A stretch of DNA of 64,000 nucleotides from an uncultured Prochlorococcus sp. (GCF_902626525.1 NZ_CACOFR010000001.1:94188-158187); one strand, 5' to 3'. Shown: positions 10,343 to 20,079, counted from the first letter of the stretch. Notes: a model not told the origin generated them from the sequence alone. Numbers and translations: made by a program.

Positions 10343-10627
10343 ATGAGAAATATATTATTAATTCTTTTTTTTGTAGTTTTTTTGTTATTATTTTTTTATT
10401 CAAAACGAAATAGAGGTTTATCCCAAAAAACAAAAATTTTTCCAACTTATGTACCTTTCTTAAAAAAACAAGAATTTAATCCTGACATAAGTACTGATAA
10501 TTGGGATTTACATAAACTTAGATTAGATAAATTTAAAAGATCACAATATAAGGGATTAACTTTCTTCGTTAGTTCAGAAAATAGAATTTACTATCTTTCT
10601 GAAGAAGGGGAAAAGGTTTATTGCTAA
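10343..10627 (+). CDS. Membrane-anchored hypothetical protein
   Basis: About 94 residues: a strongly hydrophobic N-terminal anchor (residues 2-19), then a basic, polar domain ending GLTFFVSSENRIYYLSEEG. ATG at 10343 is preferred over the TTG two codons earlier because it gives a standard start. Function unknown. Confidence 0.6.
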   Translation: MRNILLILFFVVFLLLFFYSKRNRGLSQKTKIFPTYVPFLKKQEFNPDISTDNWDLHKLRLDKFKRSQYKGLTFFVSSENRIYYLSEEGEKVYC

Positions 10628-10681
10628 CAAATGAAATTAATTTTATAAATAAGAAAAGCCGATAGAAATTAATAATATTTA

Positions 10682-10933
10682 ATGAAGTATTTTTTTTTAT
10701 TATCAGAAAAGTTCTACAGGTTTATCGAATGGGAGTGGAATACTTTAAAAAATCTAAGAAGAACAAAAAGAAAGAATTTTTTTCGAAGAGGATCATTTGC
10801 TTTATTTAGTTTATTCTCTATTCTTTTTTTAATATTTTCTCCTCCTATCGCTTTTGGATTATTATTTGGAGAGGGATTGAAATTTAGTACTTTTTTTATT
10901 TGGATATGGATTTTAAATTTGAAGTTTTTTTGA
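10682..10933 (+). CDS. Small membrane protein
   Basis: 83 residues with an amphipathic basic N-terminal half (KNLRRTKRKNFFRRG) and two hydrophobic segments in the C-terminal half. No family recognised; it sits in a tandem of three small membrane genes. Confidence 0.5.
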   Translation: MKYFFLLSEKFYRFIEWEWNTLKNLRRTKRKNFFRRGSFALFSLFSILFLIFSPPIAFGLLFGEGLKFSTFFIWIWILNLKFF

Positions 10934-10991
10934 AATTTTATAATTTATTTCTCTAAATTATTTAAAATTTAAGAATATAAAAATTTACCTT

Positions 10992-11207
10992 ATGCCAAAA
11001 ATCTTCAAACAAAATAAGTTCGCTTTGTTGGGAGCAAATATATTAATAATTTTACTTTGGGTAAATATATCCACCTTTTTGATGAATTTATTTCAAAGTG
11101 AAAATGCTCCATTTTATATATACAAAATTTCTTTTTTAATCAGATTCCTTCCTCCTATTTGGGTTACATGGTTCCTATGGATAAAAAGAGGTGGTTTAAA
11201 AAGATAA
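10992..11207 (+). CDS. Small two-helix membrane protein
   Basis: 71 residues with hydrophobic segments at about 12-32 and 43-63 and a basic tail (KRGGLKR). Same direction as the two preceding small membrane genes. Function unknown. Confidence 0.5.
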   Translation: MPKIFKQNKFALLGANILIILLWVNISTFLMNLFQSENAPFYIYKISFLIRFLPPIWVTWFLWIKRGGLKR

Positions 11208-11416
11208 ATTACAAAAGCATTTTTACGGATTTACTATAAAAAAATCAGTTAACATTTGAATGCTTGCCTGAAATTTTCATATAAGAATTAGGTGAATTAG
11301 AAATTGTTTTTAGCTAAGAAACAAACTCCTTTTTTTTTCAAATATTTTTTCTAATAAAAAAGTGCTTGCCAGTATCCCTATTGACAAACACTCATGACGA
11401 TCAATTTTTTTAAAAA

Positions 11417-11596
11417 TTAAATAGGTAATCTATTATCAATTTCTACCACTCCAGAATCCATAAGACGGCCGATTTTAATAACTAAAGCCATATCTAGCCT
11501 TGAAAATTCAGATTGATGGTTAGTTATCCAATCAAGTTCAGAAAGAGTTATTACTCCTAAAGTATTTACTTTAAGAAAAAGTAAACCTAAATTCAT
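11417..11596 (-). CDS. hli-cluster companion protein, 59 residues
   Basis: Encodes MNLGLLFLKVNTLGVITLSE then DWITNHQSEFSRLDMALVIKL. The same gene, also 59 residues, lies at 51350-51529 at the same place relative to a second hli cluster. It follows the hli stop by one base, so it is almost certainly cotranscribed. Mostly polar and helical; role unknown, but its repeated linkage to hli genes argues for a light-stress function (inference). Confidence 0.65.
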   Translation of the reverse strand: MNLGLLFLKVNTLGVITLSELDWITNHQSEFSRLDMALVIKIGRLMDSGVVEIDNRLPI

Positions 11597-11597
11597 T

Positions 11598-11726
11598 TTA
11601 AAAAATTCCTGGGATTATCCAGCCGAATAAGCCATAATTTACAACTAATGCAAATAAGCCCATCATTGCCATTCTTCCATTAGTTCTCTCAGCGTTTTGC
11701 CAATAAGTTGGTTTTGAATTTTCCAT
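11598..11726 (-). CDS. hli: High-light-inducible protein (one-helix)
   Basis: 42 residues with the chlorophyll-binding signature AERTNGRMAMMGLFALVVN and the end FGWIIPGIF. HLI proteins are single-helix thylakoid proteins that bind chlorophyll and carotenoid and protect photosystems under excess light. Nearly identical to the gene at 51531. Confidence 0.92.
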   Translation of the reverse strand: MENSKPTYWQNAERTNGRMAMMGLFALVVNYGLFGWIIPGIF

Positions 11727-11760
11727 TTTGTTAATTTAAAGATCGGTTAGTTAGTCTGTT

Positions 11761-12021
11761 TTAAACAAAACCAGGAATTATTTGACCTGTTGTTAAATAT
11801 GCTCCAATAGCAGCAATTAATCCAATCATTGCAAATCTGCCGTTAAGAGTCTCAGCGACAACTTTTTCTTTTTCGATTGTTTTGACTTTTGTGTTTGTGT
11901 TTTTCATTTGATTAGAGGATGAATAGTTTAAATTTTCTTGTTGAAATTGCTTAGTTAGGTAAACAACGAGAATAGCTGTAAAGAATACAATTACTGCTAA
12001 AAAACCTGAAAGAGGACTCAT
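11761..12021 (-). CDS. hli: Two-helix HLI protein (extra N-terminal helix fused)
   Basis: 86 residues. Residues 1-22 form a hydrophobic helix (starts MSPLSGFLAVIVFF), then a polar linker, then an HLI domain (ETLNGRFAMIGLIAAIGAYL) ending TTGQIIPGFV. In the duplicate cluster at 51.7-51.95 kb the two parts are separate: a small helix gene ending in TAA immediately before ATG, then a 46-residue hli. Here the equivalent codon is CAA, which joins them. An internal ATG at 11907 could still give a 48-residue HLI alone. The ATG overlaps the upstream hli stop (TAATG). Confidence 0.85.
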   Translation of the reverse strand: MSPLSGFLAVIVFFTAILVVYLTKQFQQENLNYSSSNQMKNTNTKVKTIEKEKVVAETLNGRFAMIGLIAAIGAYLTTGQIIPGFV

Positions 12022-12227
12022 TAAAAAATTCCAGGTATGATTTGTCCAGTTGAAATATAAGCACCAACTAATGCGATAAATCCTATCATTGCCCAACGAC
12101 CATTAACTTTTTCTGCATTTTGGGGGTAGCTGTCATATGAGACGGATTCATCTATGTAAGGACGTGTCTCAGTTGGAAACATATTCTGTCTTCCACCTGA
12201 TTCAGTAGTAACGCTTGAATTAGACAT
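12021..12227 (-). CDS. hli: High-light-inducible protein
   Basis: 68 residues: a polar N-terminal extension with TTESGGRQNMFPTE and then the HLI helix EKVNGRWAMIGFIALVGAYI ending STGQIIPGIF. First gene of a leftward four-gene cluster with a promoter just upstream. Close paralogue at 52312. Confidence 0.92.
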   Translation of the reverse strand: MSNSSVTTESGGRQNMFPTETRPYIDESVSYDSYPQNAEKVNGRWAMIGFIALVGAYISTGQIIPGIF

Positions 12228-12249
12228 TTAAGTTATGTAATTGTTAACT

Positions 12250-12278
12250 AATGTAACACTACTATTAATAAATGTAAA
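12250..12278 (-). promoter_or_regulatory. hli cluster promoter
   Basis: On the minus strand, TTTACA (12278-12273) and TACATT (12255-12250) are separated by 17 bases, 23 bases before the first hli ATG. The same boxes with the same spacing precede the duplicate cluster (52676-52648), although the spacer sequences differ. That is good evidence for a working sigma-70-type promoter. Confidence 0.6.
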
Positions 12279-12803
12279 GTAATAGGCCGAAATTAAGTTA
12301 TTTTCAAGATATATATTACAGTTATGTATCGGTTATGTTACATATCAGATGAAATATTTGCTTCTGTGCGTTTTATGTAGCAGAAGTCCTTATCCGTAAT
12401 TATGAGAACCCTCTGTCCAGCCTTTTTGGAGAAGTAGGTACCACTTTCTCAGCGCTGCATAAATGTTTAATGTTTCGGATGATTAAACCCTAAGGCTTCC
12501 TGAGATGATTAGTATAAAAGATATCAATATGAATTTTAAAATTATTTTTTTGAGAATTTTGTATTACTCGAAAAACAATCTGTTATTTTCAGTATTAAGA
12601 AGGTAACCATACGGCATGTTTGTACTATGTCCTTCAACCAAAAGAGTAGCTGGGTTTTATGTTGTGCCTTTCTAGGTATATGCAGTACGCTTGAACTATA
12701 AATTAAGTCCTCTTTCGTTTTGCTGCCAATCTTTTTAGGGTAATTTACTTATTTACTAATAATTATTTTGTTTTTTAATTAAAAAGATAATCTAGTTGAG
12801 CTT
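12279..12803. other. Intergenic region upstream of hli cluster 1
   Basis: No convincing gene. An upstream box around 12322-12341 (ATGTATCG then TGTTAC) also occurs upstream of the second hli cluster. A hairpin CTTCTG...CAGAAG lies at about 12360-12386. A region around 12390-12450 resembles short stretches of the two candidate small RNAs near 22.4 kb. An untranslated RNA is possible but unproven. Confidence 0.35.
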
Positions 12804-12986
12804 ATGAATTACAGGGAAGATTTAGAAATTAAACTTCAAAAAGTAACACTTGCAATGCAGGAGGTTGTAGAGGATATCTATATAACCGATCAGGAAAAGC
12901 AAAGAATTATTGGCAAACTGATTGATTTTAAACAAGCAATAATATCAAAAGGTATTGAACTTAATATTGAATTAGAGGCAGCTTAG
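12804..12986 (+). CDS. Conserved small hypothetical protein
   Basis: 60 residues, highly charged and helical throughout (starts MNYREDLEIKLQKVTLAMQE), with no membrane segment. Function unknown. Confidence 0.6.
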   Translation: MNYREDLEIKLQKVTLAMQEVVEDIYITDQEKQRIIGKLIDFKQAIISKGIELNIELEAA

Positions 12987-13058
12987 AAATATTGAAAAAT
13001 CTCATGAATGTCTTATAACTTTTAGAATAATGCCATAACAAAAAACTTTATACATCAA

Positions 13059-13220
13059 ATGCGGCCTGGTACTTTTGATTTGTTAATTCTACTATTTATC
13101 TTTTTAGGTCTTCAAGCTTGGTGGATTATCCCTATAATCATAAAGAATTATAAATTAAATAAGAAAGGTAATAATTTTAGAGAGGAAATTAAACAATTAG
13201 AAAAGTTATATAAAAAATAA
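13059..13220 (+). CDS. Small membrane protein, 53 residues
   Basis: MRPGTFDLLILLFIFLGLQA, then a WWIIPIII segment, gives one or two hydrophobic helices, followed by a basic amphipathic tail. No family recognised. Confidence 0.5.
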   Translation: MRPGTFDLLILLFIFLGLQAWWIIPIIIKNYKLNKKGNNFREEIKQLEKLYKK

Positions 13221-13274
13221 TTTAGTTAATTATTTTTTGCAAACGAACTATTATTAGTGCAACACAAATATCCA

Positions 13275-13719
13275 ATAAAATTCAAAAATATTTCATTTTA
13301 TTTCCTTTTTCTTTGGACTTTGTTTCTGCCAAAATTTTCTCTCTCAGAAGCAAAGATTTAGGTTATTTCTTTTATTCAAACTTCAAAAGGATTGAGTAGC
13401 AAATACTTTAATTATCAAGGAGGGTAAGCCTGAATTAAGACTTTTAAAAGTGAAGATTCCAACAGGGATGAAAAATCTAGTTCATACGTATCCTTCTCCA
13501 ATTTTGATTCATGTCACTGGAGTAAGATTAAAGCAAGTTAGGGGTGGAGAAATTAATTTCTTTAATGCAGGTGATGAATTCGTGAAGCGTAATAATGGGG
13601 GTTCCCACTATGTGAAAAACATTGGTAAGAAACCAGTTATTCTTCATGCAGATGTTTTGTCTATATTTGAAATGCCAACAGCCAAAAATATTGTTTTAGA
13701 AGTTATTCAATTTTTATGA
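13275..13719 (+). pseudogene. Degraded secreted cupin-domain protein
   Basis: The open part (from GTG at 13450) reads as a cupin fold: PTGMKNLVHTYPSPILIHVT, GGEINFFNAGDEFV and GGSHYVKNIGKKP. The same frame continues upstream (VANTLIIKEGKPELRLLKV) to an in-frame TGA near 13396, and before that a hydrophobic stretch resembles a signal peptide. The cupin metal motif HxH reads HTY, and the downstream acidic ligand position in GDEFVK is not conserved. This suggests a dead or metal-free relic. Confidence 0.55.
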
Positions 13720-15432
13720 AGAACAGCTGTAATGAGATACTCCTCCACAGTTAAAATACTCGCTTGGCTTGAGTCGATTATATGTTTGATCTATATCTGA
13801 GAGTTGTTCTTTGTATGGATTGCTAAAAATAACTTGCAACTCCTTAATCTTTTCATAATTACCTTTTCCAGCCTCTTCATATGCAGGTACGACCATCCAT
13901 TCGCGCCATGTATAGACAGGATTAAGCGATTTCATTGATGCCGATTTTGCTTTAATATTTGCCTCTTTCTTCAATATTGATTTCCAGTTTTTAAACCAGG
14001 CTTCCCACCTATTACTTAGCTCATCATCAATTGGTAAATAGAAACTGTCCTTTAATGAAGATATGTTATCAGGAATATTTGAGAGTTTACGGAACAAAAT
14101 TGTAAAGTCTGCTTTTGAAATGACCATAAGATTAAAAAATTCATTTATTAAACTTTTATTTATGCGTTCTAAACCCAGTTTGTTTGTCCACATCTTCATC
14201 AACTCATTATCCATTAATTCTGCAAAATCATTTTTGATTTCTTCAAGCTTTTCAAGATCTTGTTTCCTTTCTGAAAGTAACGGACTAAGAGAAGAACAGA
14301 ATGTTTTAAAGTTGACTTCCGCAGCAGAAGGTTGGTTGAAAAATGAAAAATGCTCACCTCCACCTGTCCATGGTTGAAATCTTGGATCAAATAATTCACA
14401 GAATCCAAAGGGTCCATAGTCTAAGGTGTAGCCTCCAGCCGCACAATTATCACTATTGAAATTTCCTTGGCAATAACCAACACGCATCCAGTTGGCTATA
14501 AGAGATATAAGTCTCGATCTATATAAAGAAGCTAGTTTTATTATCTTACTTTCAAATGAAATCTCATGTTCAATTTCATCTTTATAGTTTCTATCTATAA
14601 GGTGTTGAACTATCATCTTTAATTCATTAAGGGCCTCATTATGAGAATTATTGCGAACTCGTCTTGCAAAAAGTTCAATCTGGCCAACACGTAAAAAAGA
14701 TGGAGCCACCCTAGTAGTAATTGCCGCTTGATTATTAATCATGATGTCAGGTTCGAAATATTTGGAGCCTTTGGAATACCATGGCCTACTTACTATTTCT
14801 GATCGTGATACATAAAGTGTTAAAGATCTTGTTGTAGGGATTCCCAAGGCATCCATAAATTCCTGTGCAAGAAATTCCCTAACACTAGAACGTAAGACAG
14901 CTCTACCATCAGCGCCACGACAGTAAGGAGTTGGGCCTCCTCCTTTTAGTTGCATTTCCACTCTTTTCCCATTAAATAAACCTTCAAATACAGAAATTGC
15001 TCTGCCATCGCCATAACCATTGCCAGTACCAAAGGGACATTGTTGGGTATATTCAGTGCCATAAATTGATAATGCATAACCTGTTGCCCAACCAATAGGA
15101 CTCATTGGATATTCAGCAACTGAAATGTCACCTGAGAAAAAACGAGAAAAATTTTGATCTTTTGTAAGATCTGAGCTTAGTCCAAGTTCTTTAAAAAGTT
15201 TTTTGCTGTGGGAAATATATTCTGGATTTGTTATCGCTTTTGGGGCAACTGGTACGTAATGGCCAGAGTATACAGAACGTGGCTTATGATCATTTCCATC
15301 TTTTGTTGATTGAGGATCTGCTTTAAGCGAATTCATAAAAGAATAGTCAGATAGTTTTGAAAATTCTGAAAAATTTTCCGTAAGCTTTCCCTTTAATAAT
15401 TCAGATTTGGTTGACATCAAATTTTTTCCCAT
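13714..15432 (-). CDS. selO: Protein adenylyltransferase SelO (YdiU family)
   Basis: A pseudokinase-fold enzyme that transfers AMP from ATP to protein Ser/Thr/Tyr residues, linked to redox homeostasis. Visible are the glycine-rich segment GTGNGYGDGRAISVFEG, the Lys-containing RVEMQLKGGGPTPYCRGADG, the catalytic region NFNSDNCAAGGYTLDYGPFG (NxD and DYGPFG metal-binding residues) and the C-terminal Cys tail SHYSCSS, typical of the family. ATG at 15432 or the in-frame ATG at 15417 could be the start. Confidence 0.93.
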   Translation of the reverse strand: MGKNLMSTKSELLKGKLTENFSEFSKLSDYSFMNSLKADPQSTKDGNDHKPRSVYSGHYVPVAPKAITNPEYISHSKKLFKELGLSSDLTKDQNFSRFFSGDISVAEYPMSPIGWATGYALSIYGTEYTQQCPFGTGNGYGDGRAISVFEGLFNGKRVEMQLKGGGPTPYCRGADGRAVLRSSVREFLAQEFMDALGIPTTRSLTLYVSRSEIVSRPWYSKGSKYFEPDIMINNQAAITTRVAPSFLRVGQIELFARRVRNNSHNEALNELKMIVQHLIDRNYKDEIEHEISFESKIIKLASLYRSRLISLIANWMRVGYCQGNFNSDNCAAGGYTLDYGPFGFCELFDPRFQPWTGGGEHFSFFNQPSAAEVNFKTFCSSLSPLLSERKQDLEKLEEIKNDFAELMDNELMKMWTNKLGLERINKSLINEFFNLMVISKADFTILFRKLSNIPDNISSLKDSFYLPIDDELSNRWEAWFKNWKSILKKEANIKAKSASMKSLNPVYTWREWMVVPAYEEAGKGNYEKIKELQVIFSNPYKEQLSDIDQTYNRLKPSEYFNCGGVSHYSCSS

Positions 15433-15710
15433 TATTGATTGAGTTTTAATTTCTTTAGTTTAAATATCTAAATTTACTTTATATAGATTCTATTAGTGTT
15501 GGTTTTAACAAAACTTTTGAGATTAAATGGAAGTTAAAACTTAATATTTACTTAAAAAAAATTCCACAGTAAAAAAATTGCAAGTATAAATTATTTGATT
15601 AAACTTTTTTTAGTTTGCTTAAAAATAATGTGAAATAATTCAACAATTTAATTTTTTGATCAACTCATACGACTCCTCCTTATCCCAGGACTATATTCAC
15701 TTAAAATTTT

Positions 15711-17054
15711 CTAACTTACCCAAACTTTCAGTAAGTCAAAAACACTTATAAATAGTCCAAAACCGATAATTGGAGGTGCAACCCATCTTGTCATGAATTT
15801 TAAATAACGTGTCGTTTTTATTCCGACTTTTGAATCGCTAAGCTCTTCATCTAACTTTCCTGGGACTACCCATCCCATAAAGAAAGTCACCAAAAATCCA
15901 CCAAAGATAAGTAATACGCCTCCAAAAATTGAATCAACTGTTCCAAGTATGTTTAAGTTTAATGCAGAAGGAATTCCTGCTAAGAATAGAAATAGAGTTA
16001 TCAACCAAACCGATTTTTCTCTTTTAAAACCAAATTTATCCATTAAAGAAGAAACCGGAACTTCCAATAATGAAACAGAAGAAGTTATTGCTGCAATATA
16101 AGCTAGTGCAAAAAATGCAACAGCTACAATTCTTCCTGCTGCACCATATGAACCTAGACCTGTTGGAATTGATATGAACAAAGCACCTACAGTGGATTCA
16201 GAAATGGCATCACTTAAACCGAATGTAAAAACTATTGGGAAAGTAATTAATCCAGCCATTAGTCCAACTAAAGTATCTAAAGATGCAACACCAATACTTA
16301 GTTTTGGTAGATTACTTTTTTTATTTAGATATGAGGCATAAGTAACCATAATTCCAATGCCTAAACTTAATGAAAAGAATGCTTGTGTAAAAGCGTTTCT
16401 TATTGTTTGAGGATTTCTTAATTCATTAAAATCAAACTTAAGTAAAAATGTTTTATATCCTTCCCATGCGCCTGATAGCGAAGTGGCCCAAATAGCAAGA
16501 ATTACAATGATTATGAAAAGGATTGGCATGAAATATTTAGTAACCTTTTCTATCCCTTTTTTTATACCTGATGAAACTATTACGGCTGTAAGTACAAGAC
16601 TTAATAGATGTCCCAACAAAACGCTGCTTCCACTACTAATTGAACCAAAGAAGTTTTCTGCCTCAGTTAAATTCTTTGGTAATCCAAAAAATATTGAATG
16701 GAACAAAGTATCAGCTGTCCAGCCCATTATCACTGAATAATATGAGGCTATACCCAAAGGAGCTATAAAGAATAGAATTCCCAATGGATACCAACTTTTC
16801 CCAGCAAGCTTTACTGGTGCAAGCAATGTACTTGCTTTGGCATTTCTCCCTAAAGCCATTTCAGCAACAAATACTGGCAGGCACACAATTAAAACAATCA
16901 ATATATATAAAAGTAAAAAAGCAGCCCCTCCACCTTGAGAGGATCTATAGGCGAAACCCCAAAGGTTGCCGAGCCCAACTGCGCTCCCAGCAGCTGCAAG
17001 AATGAATCCTAGCTTACTAGTCCATTGTTCTCTTTGAGAAATTTTTGAGTCCAA
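15711..17054 (-). CDS. Sodium-dependent transporter, SNF/NSS family
   Basis: 447 residues and about 11-12 membrane helices. The first helix carries the sodium and substrate signature AAAGSAVGLGNLWGFAYRSS, followed by GGGAAFLLLYILIVLIVCLP, close to LeuT-type transporters. It probably imports an amino acid or related amine with sodium; substrate not predictable. It stands alone. Confidence 0.9.
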   Translation of the reverse strand: MDSKISQREQWTSKLGFILAAAGSAVGLGNLWGFAYRSSQGGGAAFLLLYILIVLIVCLPVFVAEMALGRNAKASTLLAPVKLAGKSWYPLGILFFIAPLGIASYYSVIMGWTADTLFHSIFFGLPKNLTEAENFFGSISSGSSVLLGHLLSLVLTAVIVSSGIKKGIEKVTKYFMPILFIIIVILAIWATSLSGAWEGYKTFLLKFDFNELRNPQTIRNAFTQAFFSLSLGIGIMVTYASYLNKKSNLPKLSIGVASLDTLVGLMAGLITFPIVFTFGLSDAISESTVGALFISIPTGLGSYGAAGRIVAVAFFALAYIAAITSSVSLLEVPVSSLMDKFGFKREKSVWLITLFLFLAGIPSALNLNILGTVDSIFGGVLLIFGGFLVTFFMGWVVPGKLDEELSDSKVGIKTTRYLKFMTRWVAPPIIGFGLFISVFDLLKVWVS

Positions 17055-17278
17055 AATTAAAATCGATTTTTATAGTTGCTTTATAACTCATAAATGTAAA
17101 ATAGTTAATAATTGCTTAATAAAACTCATTTTTTTTATTTTTTTATTTTTATTTTTTTATTTTTATTAATTTTTTTGATAAAGAATAGAATTTAATAATA
17201 TTTTTATTATGACTATTTGAACGACAATTCTAAATTTATAACTAAGTAATAATTTTGAAGAGTATTTAAAAGATATTG
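17055..17278. other. Intergenic T-rich low-complexity tract
   Basis: Contains a run of TTTTTATTTTTT repeats at about 17128-17176 and no gene. It could act as a bidirectional transcription end between the leftward transporter and the rightward relic, but no clear hairpin is seen. Confidence 0.4.
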
Positions 17279-17509
17279 ATGCAAAATAATCGCAAGCGAT
17301 GTTTAAAGTTATTAAGAGTTCAAACCTTTTTTATTGGTTCATCATTAGATGATACTGCCTAAGCAACTGAAATTTCTAAAGGTCAAGAAAAATTTTTGTA
17401 TGATTTTTTAGTGAATTTTGAGAAAAAAACTTTTATTAAGGCATCAGGGTAAAATTACTGAGGTCAAAAATAATATCGTGCTTTATTTCCTGAAGAATTA
17501 AATTTTTAA
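17279..17509 (+). pseudogene. Relic of a small protein gene
   Basis: One frame reads from ATG through SSLDDTA, stop, ATEISKGQEKFLYDFLVNFE, KKTFIKASG, stop, and ends YRALFPEELNF. Several in-frame stops interrupt protein-like sequence. Parent family not recognised. Confidence 0.35.
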
Positions 17510-17524
17510 TTATTTATATTTTTA

Positions 17525-17824
17525 ATGAATTATCAACTTTTAATTGAATCTTATTCTTTTGGTACAGCTCTTTCTGAGCAAGAAATAGAACTCTTAAGCC
17601 TTGAACTTGAAACTCAAATCATGAATATCAATATATCCACAGAATTTAGTTGCTTTAAATCAGCTCCAAAACATATTTGTGAAGTGCTTAATTTAAAAAA
17701 AGATACTTATTGGATAATGTGTCTTGCTGAAATTATAGATTTATATGAGCCGCCTAAATTAGGGAAAACAAAAAGCGTGCAGGTTTTTGAATTGCTTCTT
17801 AAAAAAGGACTTGTTATTGGTTAA
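17525..17824 (+). CDS. Conserved hypothetical protein
   Basis: 99 soluble residues, acidic N-terminal half (ALSEQEIELLSLELETQIMN) and a basic C-terminus; no motif recognised and no membrane helix. Function unknown. Confidence 0.6.
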   Translation: MNYQLLIESYSFGTALSEQEIELLSLELETQIMNINISTEFSCFKSAPKHICEVLNLKKDTYWIMCLAEIIDLYEPPKLGKTKSVQVFELLLKKGLVIG

Positions 17825-18043
17825 TTAATAATTCACTTATTTGGATATTGAAATTAGTTGATTTTAAAAATTTTTTAAAAATAAATTTTTTATTTTTGAT
17901 GAAATTAAAAGTTTATACTGTGAATTTAAATTAAAATAAATTAATTATTAATAAATTAAGTATTTCTAAATTAAATCCTTTATAAAATATTTCTTATCTC
18001 TTCGTACTGATAGAATTAAGTCAAGATCAGAAAAATTATAAAA

Positions 18044-18400
18044 ATGGAAGATTCTAATGAATTATTATTGGAAACTGTTATTAGGCTTGCTAGATCAAGT
18101 GAGAACAAGTTTAAGAAGGGAAATTTCAAAGAAGCTATAGATGACAAAATCAAGGCTAATGCAATATTAAAATCTAAATCTTGTGATAAAAACCTTATCG
18201 AGAAATTTAGAGAAGAATTATCAAGTTTATATTCTTCAAAATTTGATCTTATATTCGATCATAAACTTAGAATTGATGAAATAAAGAGAAATAAGATCAT
18301 AAAAATGTTGAAAAAAAAAAGTGATGAAAAATTAAAAAATCTTGATTATAAAGGAGCAATAAAAGCTTTGAGGAGGGCAGAAAAATATTGGTCAAATTAA
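18044..18400 (+). CDS. TPR-like helical hypothetical protein
   Basis: 118 residues, very Lys-rich and helical. Two segments resemble tetratricopeptide helices: KFKKGNFKEAIDDKIKANAI near the N-terminus and NLDYKGAIKALRRAEKYW at the end. It probably mediates protein contacts; partner unknown. Confidence 0.6.
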   Translation: MEDSNELLLETVIRLARSSENKFKKGNFKEAIDDKIKANAILKSKSCDKNLIEKFREELSSLYSSKFDLIFDHKLRIDEIKRNKIIKMLKKKSDEKLKNLDYKGAIKALRRAEKYWSN

Positions 18401-18500
18401 TAACATATTAAATTTTGATAAATTTGAAGATTTTAAGAAGTTTTGCTTATTGTTTGTTTTTTTTAATCAGTTTAAATTAAAGATATTTAGGTAACAACTT

Positions 18501-18617
18501 ATGCGAAAACAAATAAACCAAAAAGTTAAGAAGGTTGATATTAGAAAATTAGATATAATTGATAGATTTTTAATGATCTTATGGAGAAAAGAAGTTGAAT
18601 ATAAAATAAATATTTGA
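18501..18617 (+). CDS. Putative small basic protein
   Basis: A 38-codon ATG frame (starts MRKQINQKVKKVDIRKLDII). No family recognised; it may be chance in this AT-rich stretch. Confidence 0.3.
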   Translation: MRKQINQKVKKVDIRKLDIIDRFLMILWRKEVEYKINI

Positions 18618-18774
18618 TAATGACATATTTGTTGGAGATATCTTGCGAAAGTGCAAATTGCACTCCTAATTATACTTTTTGTTTTTCACTCATTATCTGA
18701 TGTAGCAGTAGAAAAGTATTAAAGAATAAATTTATTAGGGCTAAAAAAGTAAATTAAAGCATTTAATTAAAAAC

Positions 18775-20079
18775 ATGAATTTTACAAAAAGAATCCAAAA
18801 AAGTTCAGGTCCAGGTATTTTGCTGGCTGGAGCGGCTATTGGCGGCTCCCATTTGTTCTCATCTACTACGGCTGGGGCGCGGTTTGGATTTTCATTATTA
18901 GGCCTAATCCTACTTACTAATCTTTTAAAATATCCATTCTTATTAGTTGGGACAAGATTTACCGCATCTACTGGTAAATCATTATTAGAAGGTTTTAAAG
19001 AAAGGAATTCTTATTATCTTCCTTTATTTCTAATAGTCAGTTTAATTACAGGTACTTTCACAATTGCGGCTGTAAGTATTCTTTCTGGTGCTCTTTTAAC
19101 TAATATTCCCTTTTTCTCTTTTTTCCCTGAGATAAATTTATCTATATTAGTTCTAGGAATCTCTGGAATGATATTAATTCTTGGTAAATATAAAGCTCTT
19201 GATAGAATTTCAAAATTTTTAGTGGCTCTACTTACTTTCCTAACATTATTTGCGGTTTTATCACTTTTATTTAAAGGTTCAATGAATGATTCTTTAAAGT
19301 TGAGTTTCTTTGAACCAGAGGTCAGCCCATGGAAGTTAACTAATTTAGCTTTCTTGATACCTCTAATGGGATGGATGCCTTGCCCAGTTGAATTATGTGT
19401 TTGGCCCTCTTTGTGGATGTTTTCTCGAGCTAAAGATGCAAACTATAAACCAAATGTTAGAGAGGCAGAATTTGACTTTAATTTAGGTTATGTAATAACA
19501 GTGGTTACAGCTATTTTCTTCCTTACTCTTGGGGCAATAACTATGTATGGCACTGGAGATGGAATGCTTTCTAGTGGAGGAGGCTCTTTTGCTCAGAAGT
19601 TAATATACCTTTATACTGAATCGATTGGTGATTGGTCCAAATGGATCATTGTACCTGCAGCATTTGCAGCTATGTTCAGTACCACAATTACTTGTCTAGA
19701 TGCATATCCAAGAAGTATTTCTGCTATTCAAGGTTTATTAATAGGCACTGATCTTGGACGTATGGATTCTAAGGCCGAGCGAAATAGATTTCAGTGGTGG
19801 ATGATTGTTCATATTTTTGCTTCCTTTATTGCTTTGCTAATTGCAAAGTCTCAAGGTTTAGGAGTAAAAGAATTTGTTTTTCCTGCTATGACTGGAAGTT
19901 TCCTTACTGCACCTTTATTTGCATGGATGGCAATGGATACTATAAATAGTAAGCTTGTCCCAAGTAAAAATAGATATGGATTGTTTCTTAAAACATTTTG
20001 TTGGATAGGTTTGATTTTCTTAACTTTATTTAGTTTATTATTTATTGCGAATTCATTCTTTGGGATTGGAGTTGGTTGA
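18775..20079 (+). CDS. NRAMP-family divalent metal transporter
   Basis: 434 residues, about 11 membrane helices. The start GPGILLAGAAIGGSHLFSST matches the first helix of Nramp/MntH-related transporters, and GDWSKWIIVPAAFAAMFSTT ... LDAYPR matches the later family block. The metal-binding DPGN of classical MntH reads GAAIGGSH, so this belongs to the divergent Nramp-related group and the ion is uncertain. Confidence 0.8.
   Translation: MNFTKRIQKSSGPGILLAGAAIGGSHLFSSTTAGARFGFSLLGLILLTNLLKYPFLLVGTRFTASTGKSLLEGFKERNSYYLPLFLIVSLITGTFTIAAVSILSGALLTNIPFFSFFPEINLSILVLGISGMILILGKYKALDRISKFLVALLTFLTLFAVLSLLFKGSMNDSLKLSFFEPEVSPWKLTNLAFLIPLMGWMPCPVELCVWPSLWMFSRAKDANYKPNVREAEFDFNLGYVITVVTAIFFLTLGAITMYGTGDGMLSSGGGSFAQKLIYLYTESIGDWSKWIIVPAAFAAMFSTTITCLDAYPRSISAIQGLLIGTDLGRMDSKAERNRFQWWMIVHIFASFIALLIAKSQGLGVKEFVFPAMTGSFLTAPLFAWMAMDTINSKLVPSKNRYGLFLKTFCWIGLIFLTLFSLLFIANSFFGIGVG

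Noticed and set aside
12022..12096. 111-residue version of the fused hli gene
   Set aside because: The additional 25 residues overlap the C-terminus of the upstream hli in another frame and are not protein-like; ATG at 12021 is the sensible start.
17128..17176. Replication origin or regulatory site in the T-rich tract
   Set aside because: Only simple T/A runs, with no DnaA-box cluster or conserved structure.
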